A program made the translations under genes and the position numbers. Below the pieces are notes generated by a model that did not search any database, was not told the origin of the DNA, and saw only the letters and a program-made list of their open reading frames with translations. This document shows, piece after piece, positions 22,124 through 33,290 of a stretch of 64,000 nt of DNA. The first letter of the stretch is position 1, and each line of letters begins with the position of its first letter. This DNA comes from Primulina eburnea. Its lineage: Eukaryota > Streptophyta > Magnoliopsida > Lamiales > Gesneriaceae. Location: positions 50,920,342 to 50,984,341 of the forward strand of contig NC_133101.1 in the NCBI RefSeq assembly GCF_022965805.1. Reading direction: 5' to 3'.

Positions 22124-24065
22124 AACGAACTCCTAAATGGATCAAGCACACAGCCTCCAGTACTAAATGCACTTTCTGACGCCACAGTAGAAATAGGAAT
22201 CGCTAACACATCACGAGCCATTTCAGCAAGAAAAGGAAATCTAGGCTTGTTAACTTTCCACCAAAGCAAGATATCAAAATTTTCATTTCCAGGCTCTACT
22301 TCTTCACCAAGATATTTGTCCAACTCTGACTTAGCACCCATAATTCCACACATGGCTCTGTGCCTCAAGTATTCTTGTTGAATTAAGGTTTTTTTATGTA
22401 CGCTTCCAAAACTTGACATGTCATTGTCAATTGTTTTACTAGCTGAAGATTCAAATTGAGATTCTTTTGAAGTTCTCATTCGATACTCATCATATAAAGA
22501 TATCACATAGAGCTTTAGATCATCTCTCATTTTTCATCCGTTCTCTTCTCCATACATACTCAAAAGAACAAAAGCAACATACTCAAATTTGAAACGAGGA
22601 TCTAACACACAAGCAACAAAAATCATCTTATTCATCTTTTCTGGAGCGCCCCAATATTTTTCAAATTTAGCTTTCATCTTCTCCGCAATACAACTCAAAT
22701 CAATATCATCACTATCCACTAACATTTTCAAAATGCAAGCAACTTAACCAATTTCATGAAAGTGAAAATTTGAAGTAACATATGATGACCCTGATACTCT
22801 TAAGGTAAGTTCGTAAAAGTTTCAAGAAACTTTACCATGTGTCTTATTTTCTTCCGGTCATCATTAACAAAAGCACCCACAATATTTCCATCTTCACAAG
22901 TGTGATTAAGAAGATTATCCAACAATCCAGGATCAAGAAAACCATATCTCACAAAGGCATTCTCAAATTTTTGTGCTGTATTCAACATCAAATAGGTCAA
23001 AACCTAGTAGGGACATCCAAACACAATGATTTTTTACTCTCTATTTTTTCAATTTCACAACAATCTTTGAATCGTTTCATCCTTGCAGGAGATTGCCTAA
23101 TGTGTCTCAAAGCTTGTCTCACACGTTTCACAGAATCACCAACTTCTTTCAATCATCTTGAACAATAAGATTGATTATGTGAGCAACACATCTAACATGA
23201 AGGTGACTACCATCCATGAAATTAGCTCCCCATTTGCTAAATTGTTTTGAAAGTTCTTTCACTGCCATATCATTTGAACTAGCATATAAACTGTAACAGT
23301 GAACACTTTGTCCAAACCCCAATCAATCAAACACTTAGTGATTGCAATTGCCATATCATCACCTTTACGACTACTAATTGGACAAAAATTCAAGATCTTC
23401 TTGTGCAGTTTCCAATCTTTATCAATAAAAGGAGCTGTGAGACACATATAATTGATTCGCTATATTGAAGTCCATGTATCTGTTGTGAGACAAACTCTTT
23501 GATGTGTGTCTTTAAAAAACAACTTAAGTTTTTTCTTTTCTTCCAAGAAAAGTTCAAAGCAATCTCTCGTTATTGTAGCACGGGAAGGAATTCGAAATAG
23601 AGGTTGTATTAAATTAATAAAATGCTTGAACCCTTCTCTTTAAACAAGAATAAAAGGTTGTTCGTCCATAATTATCATCTGAGCTAATGATTTTCTACAT
23701 GTTTCTTGATCAAATCTCCAAATATTAACTGAATTTCCACTATCTTTTGAATTTTCTTGAAATCTTAATTTGGCTTGTTTAGTCCCAGCATTATGAGGAT
23801 TTTGCGTATACTTTCTCATATGATTATTTAAAGAAGATGCTCCATTGGCATTTGAATCAGCAGCATAGTTTGAACTACAATAAAGACACCTTGATCTTTT
23901 ATTCCCATCACAATCAACATACATTTCAAAATGTTCCCACACAATTGATCTAGGCTTTACGGTTTTTCTATTCTTTGAATCTTCAGTGGTTTTTGCAGAA
24001 GATGCAATAGGTGGCTCGTTATTTGAATTTCCACTTTCACCGAGTGTACTATCAATTTCAGCCAT
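21985..24065 (-). pseudogene. hAT transposase (BED zinc finger, RICESLEEPER-like), broken
   Basis: The minus-strand ATG at 24065 starts a BED finger: 'IVWEHFEMYVDCDGNKRSRC', then CLYC, and a His-containing 'LNNHMRKYTQNP'. Later pieces give 'MCLTAPFIDKDWKLHKKIL' (23447), the 'GLDKVFTVTV' strand where the first catalytic Asp should follow, and 'KYWGAPEKMNKMIFVACVLD' (about 22660-22600). The C-terminal dimerisation (Dimer_Tnp_hAT) block is 'ILLWWKVNKPRFPFLAEMAR' with 'VASESAFSTGG' (about 22265-22150). At least five stops or shifts separate these pieces. The protein would bind the terminal repeats and move the element. Its 3' end is duplicated (21820-22123). Confidence 0.88.
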
Positions 24066-24180
24066 CTAATAATACAATAAACATAATATGAAGATTAAAA
24101 TAAGAACAAATGAAAAAATCCAACAAAGGTAAATCAATGTAAGACATACTGGCATACCCACACGAAAACATAAATCAAAT

Positions 24181-24240
24181 TATATGAGACTCCGACGATC
24201 CCATAATATGAGACTCCGACGATCCCATAATATGAGACAC
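24181..24240. repeat. Tandem repeat of about 24 bp near the hAT end
   Basis: Two and a half copies of 'atatgagactccgacgatcc' plus 'cata'. The repeat lies between the transposase start and the right terminal repeat. Confidence 0.9.
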
Positions 24241-24989
24241 GTGAATAATAGCACATTTACACTGTTCTTGTACATACACATAGGAGGGCTCAAACCCAGA
24301 ACGTACAACAAACACACACAAGGAAGATCATCCACTTCACCATCCCAAAAAAAAAAAGAAACATAAAAATTCGAGAAATCATAAAAAGTACCTGAAAACT
24401 GAAAATCAACGAACAACACAGTCAAAACTCAAGAGAAGAGGAAGAAAGCGCTGATTTTCTGTGCATAAGAATAGCTACTGCTAGGGCCGGCTGAGTTTTT
24501 TAAATGTTAGATATGGAAATAAATTATATTATAAATACTAAAAGTTTTGGACTAAAATCTATAAAAGCTGGAAACACTAGGGACTAAATAATAATATAAC
24601 ATAAAATGCGGCCGGTTCGGTTATTTCGGATTTCAATACATAAAAACTGAAACCGAACCGGAAAACTGAATATTTCAAAAACTAAATCCAAAACCGAACC
24701 GAAAAACCGAAAAACCGATTTAAAAAAAATCGAATTACAAAATTTTGTCGGTTTTTTTGGTTATATCCGAATAATGAACACCCATAAAAGACCTGTTTGT
24801 AATCATTAAAAATGTAAAAGTATAGAACCGAATTAGAAACGTGTTGCAGAGTGATGAAAGTGCGCCTCCGTATCCGGACTCAGCGTCTTCTATCTTCGTT
24901 CTTCGCGTTCCGTTCTCCGTTGTCTCTAACTTTTTCTCTCCTATTTTCTGTTATGTCGGCTGTGTCATAGAATTCATTCTTTCCCTTCT

Positions 24990-25165
24990 TTATAAAGCCC
25001 ACGATGAAACCTAAAGAATCTGGCATTCGCGTCGCGCGCATATGCGCGCCCAATAATCGCGCATATGTGCTCCCAATAATCGCGCATATGCGCGGGTTTT
25101 TCTGTGTTGGGCTTCTTCTCGCGCTCATGACTGGCGCATATGCGCGGGTCTTTCTACTTCTACGC
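24990..25165. repeat. GC-rich palindromic array, CGCGCATATGCGCG type
   Basis: Five imperfect copies of 'gcgcatatgcgcg', a perfect palindrome, spaced about 25 to 60 bp within the AT-rich solo LTR. Spacers repeat 'cccaataatc'. It is a third palindrome type at a GC-rich slot in a gypsy-type LTR. Confidence 0.8.
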
Positions 25166-25648
25166 TCACAATTTTCTTCTAAGTCCATTTTCATTCATTT
25201 TTTCTTCTAAGTCCATTTTCATTCATTTTCACACCCTTGTAGTAGCCTTACCTAGATTCCTGCAAGCACGCCAAAAATAACACAAAACGCATAATTCTGC
25301 CCAAGAAACTAACAATCTATTCAATTTATAAGGATATTTTAAGTGCACAAATTGCACACAAATTGCACTTATCAAAATACACCACACATTAAATGATTAA
25401 AAATAACTATTTAATAAAATATTTTCCCTCATATGGTCTCCGATTTTCGTTCCTCGATCGTGTCTCGAATAACCTTCAAAAACATAGTTTTATGCATTTT
25501 AATATTAAATTACATTTTAAACATTTAAACATGTCTTCAATAATAAATTTATGCATTTAAAACAATTTAATTAAATACAGAATAAATTTGATAACTTGCA
25601 TGCATATGGTTCACGTGGAACTTCAAATTTTCGGGACGTTACACATGC

Positions 25649-26200
25649 CATGGGGGCAAGGTGACATTGTATATATGCCGATGCATGTAAGTTCGGTTTA
25701 TGTGCCGTTTTGATGCAATTTTACCGAGTAATTTTGTATGCCTCTAGATAGTTGAAGGTGCATGAGAAGATTATCTAACCCATGATCTTGAGTTAGTTGT
25801 CGTTGTCTTTGTTTTGAAATTATGGAAACACTACTTGTACGGTAAAAAATGCAAGATATTTACCATCACAAGAGTCTCAAATATTTTTCCCACGGGAAGA
25901 GTTAAACATGCGACAGAGTTGATGGTTAAAGTTGGTGAAGGACTACGAGTGTGACATTATCTATCATCCGAGGAACATTAATGTTGTTACAGATGCCTTG
26001 AGTAGTAAAATAGCAGTTGCAGAACAACTGTCAGTACAGAGACTTCTACAGTTAGAGATTCATAGGTTTGATCTTGAGATTTATTCTAAGGACAAGGCTC
26101 CTAGGTTATCCAATCTGACATTACAGTCTTCCCTGATAAACCGTATTCGTAGTGGATTATCGTCCGATGAGCAGATGCAGAAATGAAGACTGAGAGATGA
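25649..26200 (+). pseudogene. Gypsy-A RNase H
   Basis: Continuation of RT after the solo LTR. Out-of-frame pieces match 'ILYASRQLKVHEK', '[14 protein letters not shown]' and '[14 protein letters not shown]' of gypsy RNase H. They are followed by an open frame with 'YHPRNINVVTDALSSK' (about 25967-26010), the last RNase H strand with its Asp. The tether 'SVQRLLQLEIHRFDLEIYSK' aligns with Gypsy-B. The enzyme would degrade RNA in the RNA-DNA hybrid. Several frameshifts and stops are present. Confidence 0.8.
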
Positions 26201-27480
26201 ATCTTAAGGCATTAAATTTTATATAGTAGTCGATGGAACTGTAAGGTATAGAAGGAAAATGTGAGTGCCTATTGTTGTTAGAGGAGATATCATGTCAGAT
26301 GCACATACATCACCGTATTTCATTCATCCAATGAGTACTAAGATGTATAGAGACTTGCAGATGTTTTATTGATGGCCAGGTATGAAGCTAGACATTCAAC
26401 GTTTTGTATCTGAATGTCTAACTTTTCAGTAGGTGAAAGCAGAGCAACAGATGCCAACAGGAACTCAAACCACTTCCAATTCTTATGTTGAAATGAGAGA
26501 ATATTACTATGGATTTCGTGGTTAGATTACCGAGGACGGTAAGAGGCTCTAATTCCATATGGGTGGTCATTGATCATCTTACCAAGTCAGCGCACTTATT
26601 GCCGATAAAGACGATCTTATCTATGATGTTACACATAACTTTATATTCGGGAGATTGTCAGATTGTACGGGATCTCAGTTTCAATTGTGTCTGATAGAGA
26701 CCCGAGAATCACATCGTTCTTTTGGAAAAGTTTGCATTCCACAATGGGGACATAGTTTCTATTCAGTACAGCTCTCCATCCTCAGACAGACGGCCAATCT
26801 GAGAGCTTGACAGATTTTATAAGATTTAATTGTGTATGTGTGATCGATTTTCATGGGAGTTGGGAATCAAAGCTACCTTTAGTGGAGTTCACCTACAACA
26901 ACAGCTATTCGTCAATAACTATGGCTCCTTATGGGGAATTATATTAGAGAAAGTGCAAATCGCCTATTCATTGGGACGAGGTCGGCGAGAGATCAGAATT
27001 TGGTCCAAAGATTGTTCAGCAGACTGCAGACATAGTAGTCAAAATCCGGGACAAAATGAAGACCGCGTAGAGCTGTCAAAAGAGTTATGCTGATAAGAGG
27101 ATGAAGGACCTCAAATTTGTTGTGGGAGACCATGTCTCTGTTAAGATAGTACCTATGAAAGGTGATATGAGATTCATGACGAGAGGCAAATTGAGTCCGA
27201 GATTCATAGGACCGTTCGAAATCCTTGACAGAGTGGGAACACTATCTTATCGTGTAACTCTATCACCTTATCTAACAGGAGTGCACAATGTGTTCCATGT
27301 GTCTTTGATGAGGAAATACACGATGAATCCTTCACATATACTGAAATTGAACCGTTGCAGCTTTAGGAATGACTTATTCAAAATCTAGATAGACAATAGA
27401 TGAGGTTACAGAACAAAGTCGTCAAGTTGGTCAAGATCAAGTGGTTGAATCATTTCGATGGGGAAGCTAACTAGAAACTG
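26201..27480 (+). pseudogene. Gypsy-A integrase and chromodomain-like C-terminus
   Basis: Zinc-binding region 'HTSPYFIHPMSTKMYRDLQM' at about 26310-26365, with a stop replacing the first Trp of the WWPGMK-like motif and a Phe in place of the second Cys. The rve core follows: 'MDFVVRLPRTVRGSNSIWVV' (26509-26570, first Asp), 'VSDRDP' (about 26690, second Asp) and the 'HPQTDGQSE' block with Glu near 26780-26810, in different frames. The C-terminal part is open at 27101-27388 ('LKFVVGDHVSVKI', 'LSPRFIGPFEI', 'HNVFHVSLMRKY'). It ends with 'LVKIKWLNH' around 27425-27460. Confidence 0.82.
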
Positions 27481-27545
27481 AAGCTGAGATGAGGAGTCGC
27501 TATCCAAACTTGTTTGATAAGCCTTAATTTCGAAGACAAAATTTT

Positions 27546-27561
27546 GTTAAGGGGGAGGAAT
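27546..27561 (+). other. Gypsy-A polypurine tract
   Basis: Purine-rich 'aagggggaggaat' lies directly before the 3' LTR start TGTAATGCCC at 27562. It would prime plus-strand synthesis. Position and sequence agree with the Gypsy-B tract at 46554-46570 (minus strand). Confidence 0.75.
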
Positions 27562-29189
27562 TGTAATGCCCAAAAACAGTAACGTATGCTGTATGAATAA
27601 TTTAATAAGTTAATTAATTTAAATGATCTAAAGGAATTAAATGATGCATACAACACATTTAATTATTTTAAATATTTGTATGTTTATTTTATGAGATTTA
27701 ATTGTATTTCTTGAGTTGAGTTTTTTAGGCGAATATTCGATACTCGGCTGGCGACGAGAGATCATAAATAATTAATTAAGTTGCTAAGACTAAATGTTAT
27801 ATTTTTATTTTAAGCCAATGAATAAGTTAATTTAAATGATTTATGAATTTTAGCATTTTAAAGTTAAATTTAAATTTTTAAGAGAATTAAAATATTTTAA
27901 AGCATTTTATTAGCAAATTTCAATATTAGGAGATTCAATTCTTGAGCATTGTGTTTAGGTTTTATTAATTATGTGATGATTTAATTAAATTTTTAGGTTA
28001 GCATTTAATTAGTTTACAAAAATATTTTTTAAAAATAAATCATAAATTCACGCCCATAGACACACACCACCACTTCTCCACTCCTAAATCCATACTTTGG
28101 TGAGATTTTCATAAGTTTTTGTCAAATAAATTGTTTAGCAATTGTTCCCCGTTCGTCCTCCACCTTCCTTCGATCCGTTTAGGTTGCTGGTCAAGGTTGA
28201 GTGGAGTTCCAAGTCGTGGGGGTAAGTCGCAAGTCGTTTTATTGAATTTGAGAGTCGTACGGATAAGATGAAAGTTTATGGGATGTTTTGAATTGTAAGT
28301 TTTAAATTGTGGCAGTGGGTCTGGGGGTCGATCCAAGGTCCACAGTGTTCTTAAATAAATATAACGTGCAAAAATATTAGTTTTGAGGTATGTAAGTTGT
28401 CTTGTGACCAAATTATGCATGTACGGGTTTAGAAGCTGAAGAACTTGTATGTTGACTTTTTCAACTTATCTTATGATTGTTAGTATATATCCAGGCCAAT
28501 GGCTGTGGTGATCCTTGTCGGACAAGCGTTGTGGTGCTGGTTTGATCAAACTAATTATGTTATGGTATCATATTTCAATGAGCAGAACTCTATGCAAAAG
28601 ATTTTGTTTATGTTATGTCGAACACGTTTATGAAATTATTTATGCACAAAATTCACATCATATTTATTTATGTCTAAGTTATTTTATGTATCAAACATCT
28701 TTAAATTGCATGGTTTTCTTTTATTGTGTTATATTTTTTCTACTAACAGTTTATGCATGTTGAGTCTTTAGACTCACGAGACTTGATTGATGCAGATACT
28801 TTGCTGAGGAGGCTGCATGTGATGGCTAGTGAGCAAGCTCAGACCGTAGGTAGTGCATGCCCGATGGCCTTGCAGTTTGTGAGTTTTATGCGTGTTAAAA
28901 CTGATTTCATACTCTGATTTATTTTAGTGTATTTGTGGTTTGGAAACAAATTGTTTTGCTATTTCATTGGAAATATTTTATGGATGTCGACATGGATTTT
29001 TATGCCTCAAAATAATCAAATTTTGATTTCTTTTTTTTGAAGTTTTGAGTTTTTGGCTTAATTATTAGAAATTTTTGTAAACTATGTATAGGTATTTATT
29101 GAGCTTAAAATATGAATTATGGATTTAATTAGATAGAAAATTTTATTTTCCGCATATTTTAAGTAGTATAGTAAGTGAGGGTCGTTACA
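27562..29189 (+). repeat. Gypsy-A 3' LTR
   Basis: Starts TGTAATGCCC after the purine tract and ends GTCGTTACA at the GATTG target duplication. It holds the conserved core 'gttgagtctttagactcac...tgatgcag' at 28759-28797. The reading 'cttgtgaccaaattatgcat' near 28400 matches other LTRs of the clade. No gene inside. Confidence 0.85.
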
Positions 29190-29194
29190 GATTG

Positions 29195-29736
29195 ACTCAG
29201 ATTCTACATTCCAATATCACAAATTCCATGCAGGGTATGCAAAAACTAAAGATACTAGCGGGAAGGCAGCCGAGTATCTATTCATGGAACAATATGCGTT
29301 AACATGTGGAGGCTGTAGGGACTTGCAATTTAGTTCTAGATAGTGTTTTTGTTTTGGTTCTAGAGAAAACATTTTATATTCCAATTTTTTCTAGAAATTT
29401 AATTTCAATTTCATGTCTTGTACCGTTTGTATACTCATTTAATTTTTTGAATAATTATATGAATTTATTTTATAAATAAAATCTTGTTGAGATTGATACA
29501 ATGATTGATGGTCTTTTTTTCAATTTCCTTGCAAAAAATACCAAAACCATTATACAAGTTCACACATAATTAAAAGATATGTTATAAATGAAGATTCTTC
29601 AAAATTGTGGCACCGGAGATTAAGACACATTTCTATCCATAGGATTGAGAGATTAATAAATAATAGAGTACTCGATAATTTGGATTTTACTAATTTTGAG
29701 ACTTGCGTGGATTGCACTAAGGGTAAGCAGACCAAC
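29195..29736 (+). pseudogene. Copia-2 protease end and pre-integrase domain
   Basis: Plus-strand frames show 'SIYSWNNMR..HVEAVGTCNL' (protease-to-pre-integrase region), 'LEKTFYIPIF..NLISISCLVPF', then 'SSKLWHRRLRHISIHRIERL' with the His and 'CVDCTKGKQTN' with the Cys pair of the HHCC zinc module (about 29610-29735). It is interrupted at 29736 by the CCAAC target duplication of copia-3 and continues at 61993. Confidence 0.75.
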
Positions 29737-30815
29737 TGTTGGAAAGTGAATTTCGGAAGTTTGACAAACTGAACACTTAATAGATTGAATTAACTGATCA
29801 AGAAGACTGATAGAAAGTGATCTAAAATACGCAAACTATCGGTTGCCCATAACTTAAGATTAATACGCAGAATTTCTAAGGCAACTGAACTAACAAACTG
29901 AACTATGCAGACAACTGACTGATAAGTTGGAACTGATAAGTTGGAACTGATCTGTTACTAAAATCAGTTGTGAGCTTATCAACTACATCCTATCAGCTGA
30001 CTTTCAGTAGTACACGTCATGAGTTAAGGAAAAGAAAATTCAACCGAAAACTGTACAAAAGCTGACTGCAACAAGTACTGGGATCGCCGCATTTCAGAAA
30101 AGCTGCAGTGTACAACTATCAGAAGAATGTTGACGTCGAAAATATTAGATAGAAAGTCTCAAATCACATTCAATATTACCGTTGGAGGTAACCCTTATAA
30201 ATAGCAGAGAAGAGCAGCTGAGAAACAAGGATTCTGAATCAACCCGATCGATATACTATTCTATCAAATAAGTTGTTACTCTGCTGAAAAATCTTTGTAA
30301 ATTTCAAAGCTCGCTCTTATTTTATACATTCATAGCATTCAAGGCTATACTTCGAGCTTACAAGCACAGACTGTTATTATAATCATACTTGATCTTGAAA
30401 AGATCAATTGTGCTAAATTATTTCAGTTCAATTGAGTACTGTAAATTGGTTCGTAACTAAGAGTTTCAGTTTGGCATTGTTAAATCTAAAACTGAAGTGG
30501 GTCTGTACAACTCTTTGTATTGATCAAAGTCTTTTAGTGAATATCATATCTTTGTGATAGAAGGGGTGACGTAGGAGTGTTTGAAATCTCCGAACATCTA
30601 TAAAATCTTGTGTCCTCTTATTTCAGTTTTATTCTATTTATCAGTCAGTTTATTTCCGCACTTTTATTTTTAACTGATTGATATCGACTTATAAGATTTT
30701 CGAGTATCAGTTTATCACTAAAATAACTCATAAAAAGAGAAAATGTTGTGAAAATTGTTAGTGTTTATTCAAGCCCCCCTTCTAAACATTCTTTCACCTT
30801 TACCCGATCCTATCA
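29737..30815 (+). repeat. Copia-3 5' LTR
   Basis: Starts TGTTGGAAAGTG and ends ACCCGATCCTATCA next to the primer site. It contains many 'aactgat/atcagtt' motifs and a leader-like 'ctataaatagcagag' (TATAAATA at about 30196), a good TATA box candidate. It is longer than the 3' LTR because of a block of about 60 bp around 30053-30118 that the 3' LTR lacks. Confidence 0.93.
30194..30203 (+). promoter_or_regulatory. TATA box of the copia-3 5' LTR
   Basis: 'cttataaatagcagag' lies about 620 bp before the LTR 3' end, followed by an AT-poor start region. The same sequence occurs in the 3' LTR at about 61366-61375. Plant copia LTRs commonly use such a site to start the genomic RNA. Confidence 0.5.
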
Positions 30816-30817
30816 AA

Positions 30818-30829
30818 TGGTATCAGAGC
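30818..30829 (+). other. Copia-3 primer-binding site
   Basis: TGGTATCAGAGC, the sequence complementary to the initiator methionine tRNA 3' end that most plant copia elements use. It starts two bases after the 5' LTR. Confidence 0.9.
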
Positions 30830-30874
30830 AATTGAATTTTGTTCCTGAATATTCCAATATACAAACTGATTACC

Positions 30875-32370
30875 ATGTCTTCATTCAACAAAATTCCAAT
30901 GCTCTCCAGAGAGGATTTTGATGATTGGAAATTCAGAATGCAGGCTCATCTAGCTGCACAAGATGATGACGTGGTACATTTTTACAGATGGACCCATAAA
31001 AATATTAAGGCAAACACCGCTGTTGCCATAACTGATGGGGCACAACACCGCATTGAAAAACCTCGAGATGAATGGACAGCTGAAGACAAGAGAAAAGCCA
31101 ACTTTGACAACGCGGCTAAAGACATTTTGTACAAAACGCTAGATAAAGTCACTTTTAGAAAAATAAAAATGTGCAAAACTGCTAAGGAAATCTGGGAGAA
31201 ACTGATTCAGCTCTACGAAAGAAATGAGAAAACAAAGGAGAATAAACTATCTGTTGCTGTTCAAAAATTCGACATATCAAGATGAAGATTGGAGAATCCA
31301 TGCACGAATGATGAAAGAATCAGTAGCATAGTATATGAACTGAATGAACTCGGAAAGGTCTATTCAAATAAAGAGGTAGTACTGAAAGTATTCAGAGGTA
31401 TTCCCAAGGAATGGGATGTTATGACCATGACAATGCAAGAATCAAAAGACCTGAAAAAGGTGGAACTTCATGATTTATTTGCTGTTTAAAAGCCTACGAG
31501 TTTGAGCTACAAACCAGAGAAGGGGAACCTTCTACACCAGCTGATACAACTGCCCTAACTGCTGTCAAACTACAACCAACTGCTTCAGTTGAAAAACCTA
31601 TTGATGAGTTAAGTAATGATGCTATGTCATTATTTGCAAAAAGTTTGGAAGATTTATGAGAAATCAAGGAAATTTTCAAAGACAATATCAGATAAATAAC
31701 TCCAAGGAAGAACCTAATGCTTGCTACAACTGTGACAAAGCTGGTCACTTTATTGCTAACTGTCGTAAGCCAAAGAAGGACAGTCGAGGCTCAACTAAAA
31801 AGGGAAAGAAATTTTACGAGCACAAGATAAGAACTAAGGATGATAAGGAATCATCTAGAAAGAAACATGAGGTGCTTTTAGCAGAGGAAAGCAAGTCCAA
31901 ATGGGCAGAATCTGGCAGTGATGATTCAGAACCAGAAATCTTGAGTTGCTCCAGTGATGATGATGAGGAGGTCAAGGGTCTGATGGCTGATGACACAAAA
32001 ATGGAGTCAACCAGTCAACAGGTATTCGACTTTAGTTCAACTGACTTCACATGAGATGAACTTATTTCTGCACGTCATGACATGGTCAATGAGTATCACA
32101 AGCTTGCCATATCTTTTGAGAAGGCTAGAGCAAAGCTAACTGATCCCAAAGACGTATAACTGAAACTGATGAATTAGTTGATCTGTTGAGTCTTAAACGG
32201 GAGATTGCTAAGATTAATGCTGAAAGAAGCAAGAATCGATCTATGATTCAACAGTTAATGCTTGAGAATTCAAAGCAAACTGAGCTTATTAAGGCATGGA
32301 ATAAATCATTTGTTGCACTAGCTGAAATACAAGATAAGCAAAATCAGTTACTGATAAAACTGATTTAGGG
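30875..32370 (+). pseudogene. Copia-3 gag
   Basis: I place the start at the ATG at 30875 (MSSFNKIPML...) rather than the in-frame ATG at 30839, because the family begins there. The N-terminal domain runs 'FDDWKFRMQAHLAAQDDD' to 'EIWEKLIQLYERNEKTKENK'. A stop (31283) interrupts the same frame, which continues with 'VLKVFRGIPKEWDVMTMTMQ', and a frameshift follows near 31485. A zinc knuckle, CYNCDKAGHFIANC (CX2CX4HX4C), lies at about 31719-31760, followed by basic and then acidic runs. A coiled-coil-like piece (32186-32368) ends it. Gag coats the element RNA in cytoplasmic particles. It is not functional. Confidence 0.87.
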
Positions 32371-32859
32371 TTTAGCAACCAAGATGAAACTTTTACCAGT
32401 GATATTCAGCCAAAACTGAACATGGGAAAGGGAAAATATATTCACTTTGTAAAATCAGTTGTGGTACAAGAACAACCTGAGGCAAGTAAACCAGTTGTAT
32501 AACCTATTGAAAATAAGAACAAGGCTAGAAGGTATGGTATTGTTTATAGCACAAAAATTTCAACTGACCCACAAAGTCAGTCACCAAAAAGGTTCAGCAA
32601 TAAATACCTGAACTATTCAAATGGCTACTCCAATTACTATAATAGTAAGCCAGTTCAGAAAAGATATCGGCTGAACAATCAGTTGAACAAGGCTTAAGCT
32701 CATATTGCTTCATTTGCACACTACGCATCAAGCACACACAAGCCGATAAAAACTATTTGGAACACATCAACTAGAAAATAAGTTAAACTGGTCCAAGTCT
32801 GTGTTCCTAAAGGACTAATCCGTTTAGGACCCCAATAGAGGTGGGTACCAAGATTATAT

Positions 32860-33290
32860 ATTGTCTGTGATTGCAGGTGACGGTACAAACAAAGAATCAA
32901 CTTGGTATCTGGACAGTGGATTCTCACGTCATATGACAAGGGATGCAAATTTGATATTCGAACTGCACTGGTTCAAACATCAGTTTTAGAGACAACTCCA
33001 AAGGTAAAAATGTGGGTAATGGTAAGCTTATCCATGATAATTTTACTATCAAAGATGTTTTACTAGTTGATAATTTGAAATATAACATGATTAGCATCAG
33101 TCAGTTATGCGACAATAAATTATTAGTTCAGTTCGACAAATACACTTGCTCAGTTAGAGACTCAACTGATGAGGTTATCCTAACTGACAATTGTTGTGGG
33201 AACACCTACAAAGTCAGTTGGACTGATCAACTTTATGCACCAGTTTGTTTTATAGCTTCCAAATCTTCTAAAAAACTTGTTGTGACATAA
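32860..33290 (+). pseudogene. Copia-3 protease
   Basis: 'STWYLDSGFSRHMTRDAN' at about 32897-32950 is the copia aspartic protease active-site block (D-S-G, with Phe in place of the usual Cys or Ala next to Ser). A frameshift follows. The open frame 33012-33290 has 'GNGKLIHDNFTIKDVLLVDN' and 'KYNMISISQLCDN', the C-terminal protease and pre-integrase link. Between gag and protease (32370-32860) there is poorly conserved linker sequence with stops. Confidence 0.8.

Larger units (their letters stand above)
21138..24786 (-). mobile_element. hAT-family DNA transposon (decayed autonomous copy)
   Basis: A perfect 8-bp target duplication, AAAGACCT (21130-21137 and 24787-24794), flanks terminal inverted repeats TAGGGGTGTTCAT and ATGAACACCCATA, with one mismatch. 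Subterminal 150-bp zones at both ends are packed with 'ggttcggtt' / 'aaccgaacc' motifs, as expected for hAT transposase binding regions. The interior encodes a BED-finger hAT transposase on the minus strand. Total 3.65 kb. It sits in a solo LTR, making it the fourth layer of that stack. Confidence 0.93.
18053..25643 (-). mobile_element. Solo gypsy-type LTR inside Gypsy-A RT, split by a hAT transposon
   Basis: On the minus strand it begins TGTAACGTCCCGAAAATT (25643) and ends GGACGTTTCA (18053), the same ends as the solo LTR at 46763-50225. The target duplications are CATGT (18048-18052) and CATGC (25644-25648), one mismatch. Removing it restores RT between 'ASVLTM' and 'GQGDIV'. Without the hAT insert it is about 3.9 kb, a long LTR. 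It contains a TA/CA microsatellite, the conserved LTR core at 18486-18526 (minus strand) and a palindrome array at 24990-25165. No gag-pol lies inside. Confidence 0.87.
16296..29189 (+). mobile_element. Gypsy-A: Ty3/gypsy (Tekay/Del-like) retrotransposon, deleted and split
   Basis: Bounded by the target duplication GATTG (16291-16295 and 29190-29194), with an LTR start at 16296 (GGTAGTGCC, mutated from TGTAATGCC) and an LTR end at 29189 (GTCGTTACA). The 3' LTR (27562-29189) is complete. The 5' LTR is fused directly to RT near 17480, so the rest of the LTR, the primer site, gag and protease are deleted. RT is interrupted by a solo LTR (18053-25643) and resumes at 25649. The pol C-terminus shows the 'NKVVKLVKIKWLNH' strand of a chromodomain-like end, as in Gypsy-B. 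Amino-acid matches between A and B are close, so they belong to one clade. Confidence 0.88.

Noticed and set aside
24184..24425. Frames with repeated RRSHNM or RRSLILWD peptides
   Set aside because: They come from the 24-bp tandem repeat in the hAT flank and do not belong to the transposase.
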